This document shows positions 1 through 5,219 of a DNA stretch of 8,657 bases, piece after piece. The position numbers were made by a program, and so were the translations under genes. The notes beneath the pieces were generated by a model that had not been told where the DNA came from, did not search any database, and saw nothing but the letters and a program-made list of their open reading frames with translations. Numbering within the stretch: position 1 is the stretch's first letter; every line of letters begins with the position of its first letter. Source of the DNA: Nitrospinota bacterium (GTDB taxonomy: Bacteria; Nitrospinota_A; UBA7883; JADGGD01); assembly GCA_015229165.1 (NCBI GenBank), contig JADGCD010000079.1, positions 1 to 8,657 on the forward strand, given 5' to 3'.

Positions 1-2
1 AC

Positions 3-203
3 CGGATGACCCTCGCCCCGGCGCCGGGGGAGACCGTCCGTTCGCTCGTCGCCCGGGCGGCCCATGCCGTCGGCGTCGATCCCGGCGAACTGCTCGGCGG
101 GCGGCTGATGTTCGCCGTCAACCGGGAGCGGGTCGACCCTGACCATCCGGTCGCTCCCGGCGACGAGGTGGCGCTGCTTCCCCCTCTCTCCGGAGGTCTC
201 TGA
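3..203 (+). CDS. moaD: MoaD, molybdopterin synthase sulfur-carrier subunit (5' partial)
   Basis: Small ubiquitin-fold sulfur carrier of molybdopterin synthase. In the known pathway its C-terminal Gly-Gly is adenylated by MoeB and converted to a thiocarboxylate, whose sulfur is passed to cyclic pyranopterin inside the MoaE active site. What is seen: the typical 'PGETVRSLVARAA' helix start, an 'AVNRE' strand, 'DHPVAPGDEVALLPPLSGG' and then the stop, which is the standard end of this family. The first ATG (position 6) would give 65 residues, shorter than the usual ~80 and lacking the first β-strand. The frame stays open to the window edge, so the true start is probably upstream. One odd point: a Leu follows the Gly-Gly, whereas the carrier normally ends exactly at Gly-Gly. 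The stop overlaps the moaE start (TGATG), and moaE's ribosome binding site lies inside this gene. The neighbours moaE and mobA make the assignment firm. Confidence 0.88.
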   Translation, partial: RMTLAPAPGETVRSLVARAAHAVGVDPGELLGGRLMFAVNRERVDPDHPVAPGDEVALLPPLSGGL

Positions 204-619
204 TGGCCGAAGTCCGTTTCGAAGACTTTGACGTCGGTGCGGAGATCCGGCGGCTTATTGACGCCGACCGCCACACCGGCGCCGTGGTCACGTTTCTGGG
301 GACCGCCCGCGATCTCTCCCGGGGAAAGAGCGTCGAAAAGCTCGAGTTTGAACACTACATGGGGATGGCCGAAAGCGAACTCGACCAACTCGAAGAGGAG
401 ACCGTCAAGACCTTCGACATCCTCCGCTGCGCCATCATCCACCGGATCGGCGAAATCGGGGTGGGGGAGAACATCGTCCTGATCGTCGTCACCGCCATGC
501 ACCGGAAAGCCGCCTTTGCGGCCTGCGAATGGACCATCGACCAGCTCAAGGCCCGGGTCCCTATCTGGAAAAAAGAGTTCTCCACCGACGGCGAAGAATG
601 GGTCGAGGAGCATCCGTGA
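203..619 (+). CDS. moaE: MoaE, molybdopterin synthase catalytic subunit
   Basis: Large, catalytic subunit of molybdopterin synthase, a cytoplasmic MoaD2-MoaE2 heterotetramer that inserts two sulfurs into cyclic pyranopterin monophosphate to give molybdopterin dithiolene. It has 138 residues, close to the usual ~140-150. Family signatures are in order: GAVVTFLGTARD (26-37), the EHY motif (50-52), HRIGEIGVGEN (80-90), HRKAAFAAC (100-108) and LKARVPIWKKE (115-125). By spacing, K116 and K123 match the two active-site lysines known in E. coli MoaE (K119 and K126). The start is the ATG of TGATG, overlapping the moaD stop, with CGGAGGT five bases upstream, so translation is probably coupled. Its 3' end overlaps the mobA start. 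No truncation or anomaly is seen. Confidence 0.97.
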   Translation: MAEVRFEDFDVGAEIRRLIDADRHTGAVVTFLGTARDLSRGKSVEKLEFEHYMGMAESELDQLEEETVKTFDILRCAIIHRIGEIGVGENIVLIVVTAMHRKAAFAACEWTIDQLKARVPIWKKEFSTDGEEWVEEHP

Positions 620-1215
620 CCGTCCCCGCTTTGGTGGTCGCCCTGCTGGCCGGGGGGGGGAGCCGCCGGATGGGCAAGGACAAGGCGTTTGTCGAGTTCG
701 ATGGGCGGCCGATGATCGGTCGGGTTATCGACGCCGTGGAGGAGGCGGGGTTGCCGCTGGTGATCATCGCCCCCCGGACCCAGGACTATCTCTCCCTTGG
801 GCGGCCGGTCTACGAAGACCTCTGTCCCGGCATGGGGCCGCTGTCGGGACTCCACACCGCCTTCGCCGTTACCGGGGCCGAGCGTATTCTCCTGCTGGCC
901 TGCGACATGCCGGGGGTTCGTCCGGCGTTGCTGGGTTTTCTTGCCGGACGGGGGATGGGGGATGCGGACGCGCTCATCCCTTTCATCGACGGGCGGGAGC
1001 AGGGGCTGCTGGCGGTCTACGGACGGGGAGGGGTGGAACGGGTCGCCGCCGAGATCGAAGCGGGGATCATCCAGTTCGACGCGTTCCGCCGACGGTTGAC
1101 GGTGGAGCGGCTTGGGGAGGAGCTTTTGCGCCCCCTCGACCCGTCGTTGGCCTCCTTCGCCAATCTCAACCGGCCCGCAGATGTGGACGACTGGCGCCGC
1201 TCTCACGGGGGGTGA
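616..1215 (+). CDS. mobA: MobA, molybdenum cofactor guanylyltransferase
   Basis: Transfers GMP from GTP to Mo-molybdopterin to form the guanine dinucleotide cofactor used by DMSO-reductase-family enzymes such as nitrate reductases and formate dehydrogenases; cytoplasmic. I start it at GTG 616, giving 199 residues. The GTG overlaps the moaE stop (GTGA) and has GAGGAG five bases upstream, whereas an in-frame ATG at 529 lies deep inside moaE and would add a non-homologous N-terminus. Seen motifs: the nucleotide-binding loop LAGGGSRRMGKDK (11-23), the PGMGPLSGL segment (71-79), LLACDMPGV with the expected Mg-binding Asp at 97, and the family C-terminal FANLNRPAD (181-189). Length and motifs fit MobA; the related MocA (cytidylyltransferase) is less likely, given the NLN-P-D ending and the moaDE context. 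It closes the Mo-cofactor cluster; no clear terminator follows it. Confidence 0.93.
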   Translation: MTVPALVVALLAGGGSRRMGKDKAFVEFDGRPMIGRVIDAVEEAGLPLVIIAPRTQDYLSLGRPVYEDLCPGMGPLSGLHTAFAVTGAERILLLACDMPGVRPALLGFLAGRGMGDADALIPFIDGREQGLLAVYGRGGVERVAAEIEAGIIQFDAFRRRLTVERLGEELLRPLDPSLASFANLNRPADVDDWRRSHGG

Positions 1216-1254
1216 CGCCGGGAGGTCTTCAACCGGGCCCTGTCTTGATGAGCG

Positions 1255-1280
1255 TTTTGACGCAGGGATTCGGGTCAAAA
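1255..1280. promoter_or_regulatory. Inverted repeat, candidate operator upstream of the cytochrome operon
   Basis: A perfect 7-base inverted repeat, TTTTGAC (1255-1261) and GTCAAAA (1274-1280), is separated by 12 bases. It lies between mobA and the promoter at 1298-1326. Its centre is about 65 bases before the start site inferred from that promoter, a distance typical of activator sites. It lacks a T-run after the 3' arm, so it does not look like an intrinsic terminator for mobA. The binding protein is unknown; it does not fit the FNR/CRP consensus. Confidence 0.4.
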
Positions 1281-1297
1281 TGGCCTATGCCGGGACG

Positions 1298-1326
1298 TTG
1301 ACGAATAACGACCTGTTTATTATGGT
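1298..1326 (+). promoter_or_regulatory. Candidate sigma70 promoter of the cytochrome bc/b6-type operon
   Basis: TTGACG (1298-1303, 5 of 6 matches to the -35 consensus) is followed after exactly 17 bases by TATGGT (1321-1326, 4 of 6 to the -10). The surrounding 1301-1330 segment is clearly more AT-rich than the neighbouring genes. Transcription would start near 1333, giving a leader of about 155 bases before the Rieske gene. Inferred from consensus only. Confidence 0.5.
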
Positions 1327-1356
1327 TTTCTGACGCATACGCGACCGAAAAAAAGT

Positions 1357-1385
1357 TTGCGTGCGCCCGAAGGCTATGCTATAAA
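1357..1385 (+). promoter_or_regulatory. Possible second promoter before the Rieske gene
   Basis: A good -10-like TATAAA (1380-1385) sits 17 bases after a weak TTGCGT (1357-1362, 3 of 6). It is preceded by an A-tract (1348-1354). It could serve as a second start site nearer the operon, but the -35 is poor and it may simply be AT-rich leader sequence. Confidence 0.25.
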
Positions 1386-1407
1386 TTACCTTCACTTTTG
1401 GTTCCCC

Positions 1408-1462
1408 GGGTCGTTTCGACCCTGCCCTAGCGTCACGTTCGACGGTGTGCGTCCGCACGCCG
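1408..1462 (+). other. Two stem-loops in the 5' leader of the Rieske gene
   Basis: Stem 1: GGGTCG (1408-1413), loop TTT, CGACCC (1417-1422), a perfect 6-bp stem. Stem 2: 1443-1450 pairs with 1455-1462 (8 bp with one G-U pair) around a GTCC loop. Neither has a T-run, so neither is a terminator. They leave the ribosome binding site (AGGGGAG, 1472-1478) free. They may stabilise the mRNA; no known riboswitch class was recognised. Confidence 0.4.
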
Positions 1463-1487
1463 CATTTATACAGGGGAGTTCGCACGT

Positions 1488-2078
1488 ATGGACGACTATA
1501 CTCTCGAGGCTTCGAAAGAAGCGCCATCGCGCAGGCGGTTTCTGGTCATCACCGGCTGGACGTCGTTTGGCGCGTTTCTGGCCGGAACCGGCGCCGCCTT
1601 TGCGCGTTTCTTCTATCCCGGCGTCCTCTACGAACCGCAGACCACCTTCAACGCCGGAAAGCCGGACGACTTCGTCGCCCCGGCCCACGAGGGGGAAGTG
1701 GTTGTCGACGAGCGGTTCAAGAAGAACCAGCGGGTATGGATTGTCCGGGGCTCCGACGGCATTTACGTGATGGTGGCGGTCTGCACCCATCTGGGCTGCA
1801 CCCCCAACTGGTTCCCCGGCGAGCAGCGGTTCAAATGCCCCTGTCACGGCACCAACTACAATACCCAGGGGGAGGTCATCTCCGGCCCGGCGCCGTTGCC
1901 CTTCTATCGGGCCAAGATCAAGACCGCCCCCGACGGCTCCATGATCGTGACCACCGGTCTCCTTGGGATCAAGCGGGCCGCGCTGCAGTACGTCAAGAAG
2001 GAGATGATTCCGACCTTTACCAAAGAGGAGCAGGCCGATCTTTCGCAGCCCCCCTTCTTCCTGCCGCACACGGCGTAA
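1488..2078 (+). CDS. petC: Rieske [2Fe-2S] protein of a cytochrome bc/b6-type complex
   Basis: Takes the first electron from quinol at the outer (Qo) side of the complex and passes it to the cytochrome c subunit. 196 residues. The N-terminus carries a twin-arginine motif, SRRRFL (14-19), followed by a hydrophobic segment (about 20-43). This fits folded export by Tat, with the helix kept as membrane anchor. Rieske box 1 is CTHLGC (C99, H101, C104) and box 2 is CPCHG (C117, C119, H120). By family knowledge C99, H101, C117 and H120 bind the cluster and C104-C119 form the stabilising disulfide. GPAPLP (133-138) is the usual proline loop. A tail of about 55 residues follows the cluster domain. The start is supported by AGGGGAG nine bases upstream. 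First gene of the operon; the cytochrome b gene follows after 32 bases. The symbol is a family label (qcrA is equivalent). Confidence 0.95.
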   Translation: MDDYTLEASKEAPSRRRFLVITGWTSFGAFLAGTGAAFARFFYPGVLYEPQTTFNAGKPDDFVAPAHEGEVVVDERFKKNQRVWIVRGSDGIYVMVAVCTHLGCTPNWFPGEQRFKCPCHGTNYNTQGEVISGPAPLPFYRAKIKTAPDGSMIVTTGLLGIKRAALQYVKKEMIPTFTKEEQADLSQPPFFLPHTA

Positions 2079-2110
2079 CCATCGTTCACCGAATCGAGTA
2101 GGGACAGTTC

Positions 2111-2917
2111 ATGGCAGACAACGAACACGGACACCCAAACGGCGCGAAAAAGGGGCTCCTCTGGAGCCTCTACCAGCTGATTTCCAACAATTTCATCTTC
2201 CAGTCGGTCTTCCGCACCGGATACCCCGACACGATGCTCAAGCGCATGGCGGTCATGCGCAGCTCGTTCATGATGCACATCCTTCCCACGAAGGTCGGCA
2301 TCCACGGGTTGAAGCTCTATTACACCTGGTGCATGGGGGGGATCACCTTCTTCCTCTTCCTTGCCCTGACGTTGACCGGCGTCATCCTGATGTTCTACTA
2401 CGTGCCGGAAGAGCACCGGGCCTACCAGGACATGAAGGATCTCTACTTCATGGTTCCCTACGGCCGGATTCTGCGGAACATGCACCGGTGGGCCGCCCAT
2501 GGCATGGTCTTCACCGTCATCGTCCACATGATTCGTGTTTTCTATACCGGCTCCTACAAGGCGCCCCGCCAACTCAACTGGGTGGTCGGCGTGCTGTTGC
2601 TGAAAATCACCCTGCTCCTCTCTTTCACCGGCTACCTGCTGCCGTGGGATCAGCTCGGATTCTGGGCGGTCACCGTCGGCACCAACATGGCCTCGGCCAC
2701 GCCGCTGATCGGGTATGAGGGCCCCTTCTCCGACCTGCTGGGTATCCAGGTCAACAACGACATCCGGTTCGCCCTGCTGGGGGGGACCCGCGTCGGGGCC
2801 AACGCCCTGATCCGGGCCTACGTCTGGCACTGCGTGGCGCTGCCGCTGCTCGCCTCGGGCATGATGATCTTCCACTTCTGGCGCATCCGCAAGGACGGCT
2901 TCTCCGGCCCCCTGTGA
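2111..2917 (+). CDS. petB: Cytochrome b6-like protein (N-terminal half of split cytochrome b)
   Basis: Membrane diheme cytochrome b that carries electrons from the Qo to the Qi quinone site. 268 residues with four predicted membrane helices (about 72-96, 128-146, 157-176 and 237-257). The b-heme ligands are H125 and H139 (MHRW...VHMIRVFYTG) and H240 and H255. The second pair is 15 residues apart, as in cytochrome b6, not 14 as in mitochondrial-type cytochrome b. C74 in the segment YYTWCMGGIT aligns with the cysteine that covalently binds heme c_n (c_i) in b6f complexes (FYCLGGIT). GYLLPWDQLGFWAV (174-187) and the C-terminal SGPL are also b6-like. An N-terminal extension of about 40 residues is amphipathic, not secreted. 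The ribosome binding site is modest (GTAGGGA, 2098-2104). Function needs the next gene, which supplies the remaining helices. The symbol is a family label. Confidence 0.95.
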   Translation: MADNEHGHPNGAKKGLLWSLYQLISNNFIFQSVFRTGYPDTMLKRMAVMRSSFMMHILPTKVGIHGLKLYYTWCMGGITFFLFLALTLTGVILMFYYVPEEHRAYQDMKDLYFMVPYGRILRNMHRWAAHGMVFTVIVHMIRVFYTGSYKAPRQLNWVVGVLLLKITLLLSFTGYLLPWDQLGFWAVTVGTNMASATPLIGYEGPFSDLLGIQVNNDIRFALLGGTRVGANALIRAYVWHCVALPLLASGMMIFHFWRIRKDGFSGPL

Positions 2918-2956
2918 GTCGAGAGCCCAAACGACGAAAACCCGAACGTAAACCCA

Positions 2957-2974
2957 CTCAAAGAACGGTTTGAG
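2957..2974 (+). other. Small stem-loop abutting the petD-like start codon
   Basis: CTCAAA (2957-2962) and TTTGAG (2969-2974) form a perfect 6-bp stem with loop GAACGG, ending two bases before the ATG at 2977. No normal Shine-Dalgarno sequence sits at the usual distance from this ATG; the best match is the short purine run in the loop. The hairpin may present that run or limit initiation at this gene. Functional role is inferred. Confidence 0.35.
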
Positions 2975-2976
2975 AT

Positions 2977-3786
2977 ATGGCGGACAAGGAACTGAACACG
3001 GCCAAGTCGGGCTACATGTTGATGAACAAGCCTGACTATCCCCGGACACCGTCGTGGCCCTACTTCATCTGGATCGTCTTCCTGACGATGCTCTTCATGA
3101 CCATCGTCCTCTGGTGCATCGCCTATCTGGGTGACGCGCCGCTGGAAGAGGAGGCCGCATGGGCCAAGACCCCCAACCCTGCCAAGGCGCCCTGGTACTT
3201 CATCGGGCTGCAGGAACTGCTGGTTTACTTCGACCCGTGGATCGCCGGCGTCCTTCTGCCGGGACAGATCGTCGTCGGGCTGGCGCTGATCCCCTACGTC
3301 GACATTTCGCCGACCGCCCAAGGGCGCTACGGCTGGACCGACCGGAAATTCGCCGTCACCATCTTCTCGTTCGGGATATTCCTCTGGTTCTTCCTGATCA
3401 TTATCGGTCAGTGGTTCCGGGGGCCGTCGTGGGAGTTCTACTGGCCGATCATCGACTACGACATCGGCGGGGCCACCTGGACCCGCGAAGGGATTCCGTT
3501 GAAGGCCTCCGAGGCGACTCTGGCCAACGTTCCCAACTGGATCGGTTGGCCCGCCCTCATCGGCTTCTTCGGCTTCGGCATGATCGCCCCGCTGGTCTTC
3601 GCCAAGGTCGCCGGCGCCTCCAAACTGGGGAAAGCCGCCGCAGAGTACATCGGCAAGCTGGGGCCGATCCGCTATGTTCTGGTCCAGATCCACGTGGTGC
3701 TGATGGCCTCGGTCGTGGCCAAAATGCTCCTGCGGCTCGGGCTCGGATACAAGTACGTCGTGACCACCCCGTGGTTCAACGTCTAA
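2977..3786 (+). CDS. petD: Subunit IV-like cytochrome b C-terminal protein, five predicted helices
   Basis: Supplies the C-terminal half of the split cytochrome b and, with the b6-like protein, lines the Qo quinol site. 269 residues, against about 160 for PetD of b6f. The PEWY position reads APWY (71-74), followed by FIGLQELLVYFDPW, the usual context after this motif. Predicted membrane helices: about 29-51, 88-108, 124-147, 189-210 and 232-256. The first three match subunit IV. The last two are additional and separated from the others by a Trp-rich loop, RGPSWEFYWP (148-157). H239 lies in the last helix, but no heme-binding role can be claimed. The start at ATG 2977 gives a hydrophilic N-terminus and no signal peptide; its ribosome binding site is weak and lies in a hairpin. 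The cytochrome c gene follows after 20 bases. The symbol is a family label. Confidence 0.9.
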   Translation: MADKELNTAKSGYMLMNKPDYPRTPSWPYFIWIVFLTMLFMTIVLWCIAYLGDAPLEEEAAWAKTPNPAKAPWYFIGLQELLVYFDPWIAGVLLPGQIVVGLALIPYVDISPTAQGRYGWTDRKFAVTIFSFGIFLWFFLIIIGQWFRGPSWEFYWPIIDYDIGGATWTREGIPLKASEATLANVPNWIGWPALIGFFGFGMIAPLVFAKVAGASKLGKAAAEYIGKLGPIRYVLVQIHVVLMASVVAKMLLRLGLGYKYVVTTPWFNV

Positions 3787-3806
3787 CGGGGGAGGGATAA
3801 AGAACC

Positions 3807-5102
3807 ATGAACACGCTCGAAATGATCGTCGTCGGTATCCTCGTTGTCTCGTTCCTGGGGACCCTTGCCCTCTGGAAGCGGGACAAGGCGGCCCTGTACG
3901 CCATCTTCTCCCTCTCGCTGGTGGCCCTCTTCGGGATCACCACTTGGCAGGACATGACCCCCGAGTGGAAGGGGTACCAACGGGAATACGCCAAGTTGCT
4001 GATGGAAAAGGCAAAAACCCAGCAGGAGAAGGAAGACGCCGCCAACTTCCCCATCGAAATCCGGCAAATCTGGAACGACGAGCTCAAGATCGCCGACCGG
4101 TGCACCTCCTGCCACCTCGGCACGGAAAACCCCGACATGGCCGACGCGCCGGAGCCGTTCCGCTATCACCCCGCCGCCCATGTGGACGAGCAGGGGGCCA
4201 TCTACCACGACTTCAACAAGATCGGTTGTACCATCTGCCATCAGGGGCAGGGACGGGCGACCGATGTGGTCAACTCCCACGCCGTCCATATTCACCATTG
4301 GGAGTTCCCGATGTACCCTGTGGGCGAGAAGAGCATGGTTCAGGCCTCCTGCGCCCAGTGCCATGAAGGGCTGACCAAGCCAGAAGGGTACGAGATCCTC
4401 AAAGGCGCCGAGATGATCATGGACGCCCGTGACTTCGCCGCCGGTCAGAACGATCTGGAGATCGAGTGCACCGCCTGCCATACCATTTACGGTATCGGCG
4501 AAGTGGTGGCCCCCGATCTTGGCGAATACGGCGCCCGGACCGAGCATGAGTTCGAGGGAACCCACAACATGGATCATGTCGAAGGCCACAAGGACATGTA
4601 CAACTGGACCTACCAGCACTTCCTCGAGCCCAAGAAAATCAGCCCCGCCGATCCTGCCCACGGTCAGGAAGAGACCATCATGCCCGAGTTCGGCATGAGC
4701 GAAGAAATGGCTCACAAGCTGACCACCTGGGTCTACTCCATGAAAGAGTCGAACATCCCGGTGAAATACCGCTATCGGCCCGACGCCGAGACGCTGGAAG
4801 CCAAACGGGGCGCCCTGCAGCAGGAGATCGCCGGGCTCTATACCCCCGAGGAGTATGCCCAGCTGAGCGAAGGCGAGAAGCTCTTCCTCAAGTACAACTG
4901 CTGGGTTTGCCATACGGTCAAGGGGAAGGGGGGCAAGCTTGCGCCCGACCTGACGAAGGTCGGCACACGCCGGACCGACGACTGGATGCTGAAACACTTC
5001 AAGGATCCCCGTTCGGTCACGCAGAAGTCCTTCATGCCCCAGTTCAACCTGAGCCAGGTGCAAATGGACGAGCTGACCGCGTACCTCAAGACCCTGCAAT
5101 AA
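3807..5102 (+). CDS. Membrane-anchored pentaheme cytochrome c of the bc/b6-type complex
   Basis: Probable electron acceptor subunit taking the place of cytochrome c1 or f. 431 residues. Two N-terminal hydrophobic segments (about 5-22 and 28-46), separated by the basic WKRDK, suggest a hairpin anchor with the hemes in the periplasm. Five CXXCH sites: CTSCH (99-103), CTICH (141-145), CAQCH (182-186), CTACH (221-225) and CWVCH (365-369). The last two look like class-I cytochrome c domains with a probable Met ligand, M292 in IMPEF and M410 in FMPQF; each Met is followed by the usual C-terminal helix. Hemes 1-3 form a separate N-terminal cluster with many nearby His (H161, H163, H164). No cytochrome c1 or cytochrome f fold was recognised. 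GGAGGG lies ten bases before the ATG. It ends the four-gene operon; a long inverted repeat follows. Family membership beyond 'multiheme c' is not certain. Confidence 0.93.
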   Translation: MNTLEMIVVGILVVSFLGTLALWKRDKAALYAIFSLSLVALFGITTWQDMTPEWKGYQREYAKLLMEKAKTQQEKEDAANFPIEIRQIWNDELKIADRCTSCHLGTENPDMADAPEPFRYHPAAHVDEQGAIYHDFNKIGCTICHQGQGRATDVVNSHAVHIHHWEFPMYPVGEKSMVQASCAQCHEGLTKPEGYEILKGAEMIMDARDFAAGQNDLEIECTACHTIYGIGEVVAPDLGEYGARTEHEFEGTHNMDHVEGHKDMYNWTYQHFLEPKKISPADPAHGQEETIMPEFGMSEEMAHKLTTWVYSMKESNIPVKYRYRPDAETLEAKRGALQQEIAGLYTPEEYAQLSEGEKLFLKYNCWVCHTVKGKGGKLAPDLTKVGTRRTDDWMLKHFKDPRSVTQKSFMPQFNLSQVQMDELTAYLKTLQ

Positions 5103-5131
5103 GCGGCGATCGGTCGCGGTGGAACATCCGC

Positions 5132-5161
5132 TTGCCCGCCGGGGATTAGATAGTTTAGAAT
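5132..5161 (+). promoter_or_regulatory. Candidate promoter of the FAD oxidoreductase gene
   Basis: TTGCCC (5132-5137, 4 of 6 to the -35) is followed after 18 bases by TAGAAT (5156-5161, 5 of 6 to the -10). Transcription would start near 5168, about 50 bases before the ATG at 5220. The -10 falls in the loop of the inverted repeat at 5135-5179, so a protein bound there would block it. Inferred from consensus only. Confidence 0.35.
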
Positions 5162-5179
5162 AAGTCTAATCCCGGCGGG
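5135..5179. repeat. Long inverted repeat between the cytochrome operon and the FAD oxidoreductase
   Basis: The arm 5135-5150 and the arm 5165-5179 are complementary over 15 bp, with one extra G in the left arm (GGGG against CCC), around a 14-base AT-rich loop. The outer part is GC-rich (CCCGCC/GGCGGG) and the inner part is ATTAGA/TCTAAT. No T-run follows on either strand, so it is not a standard intrinsic terminator. It could be an mRNA processing or stabilising hairpin after the cytochrome gene, an operator over the candidate promoter, or a dispersed short palindromic repeat. Confidence 0.75.
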
Positions 5180-5219
5180 ACAAGGGGGCTATCGAGGCCA
5201 TCACCTACTGGAGTCGCTC

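Noticed and set aside
529..615. ATG 529 as the start of mobA
   Set aside because: It would overlap moaE by about 90 bases and add residues that do not match the family; GTG 616 has a good ribosome binding site and a standard GTGA overlap.
1216..1290. An intrinsic terminator after mobA
   Set aside because: The inverted repeat at 1255-1280 has no T-run after its 3' arm, and GGGCCC at 1235-1240 is only a short palindrome.
1904..3049. A 381-codon minus-strand frame opposite the Rieske and cytochrome b genes
   Set aside because: His/Asp/Gly-rich shadow spanning two well-supported genes and their gap.
3783..5099. A 438-codon minus-strand frame opposite the pentaheme cytochrome
   Set aside because: No recognisable motif; it is the complement of a gene with five CXXCH sites.
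5135..5179. The long inverted repeat as a rho-independent terminator
   Set aside because: The sequence after the 3' arm is ACAAGGGGG on the plus strand, and there is no T-run on the minus strand either.
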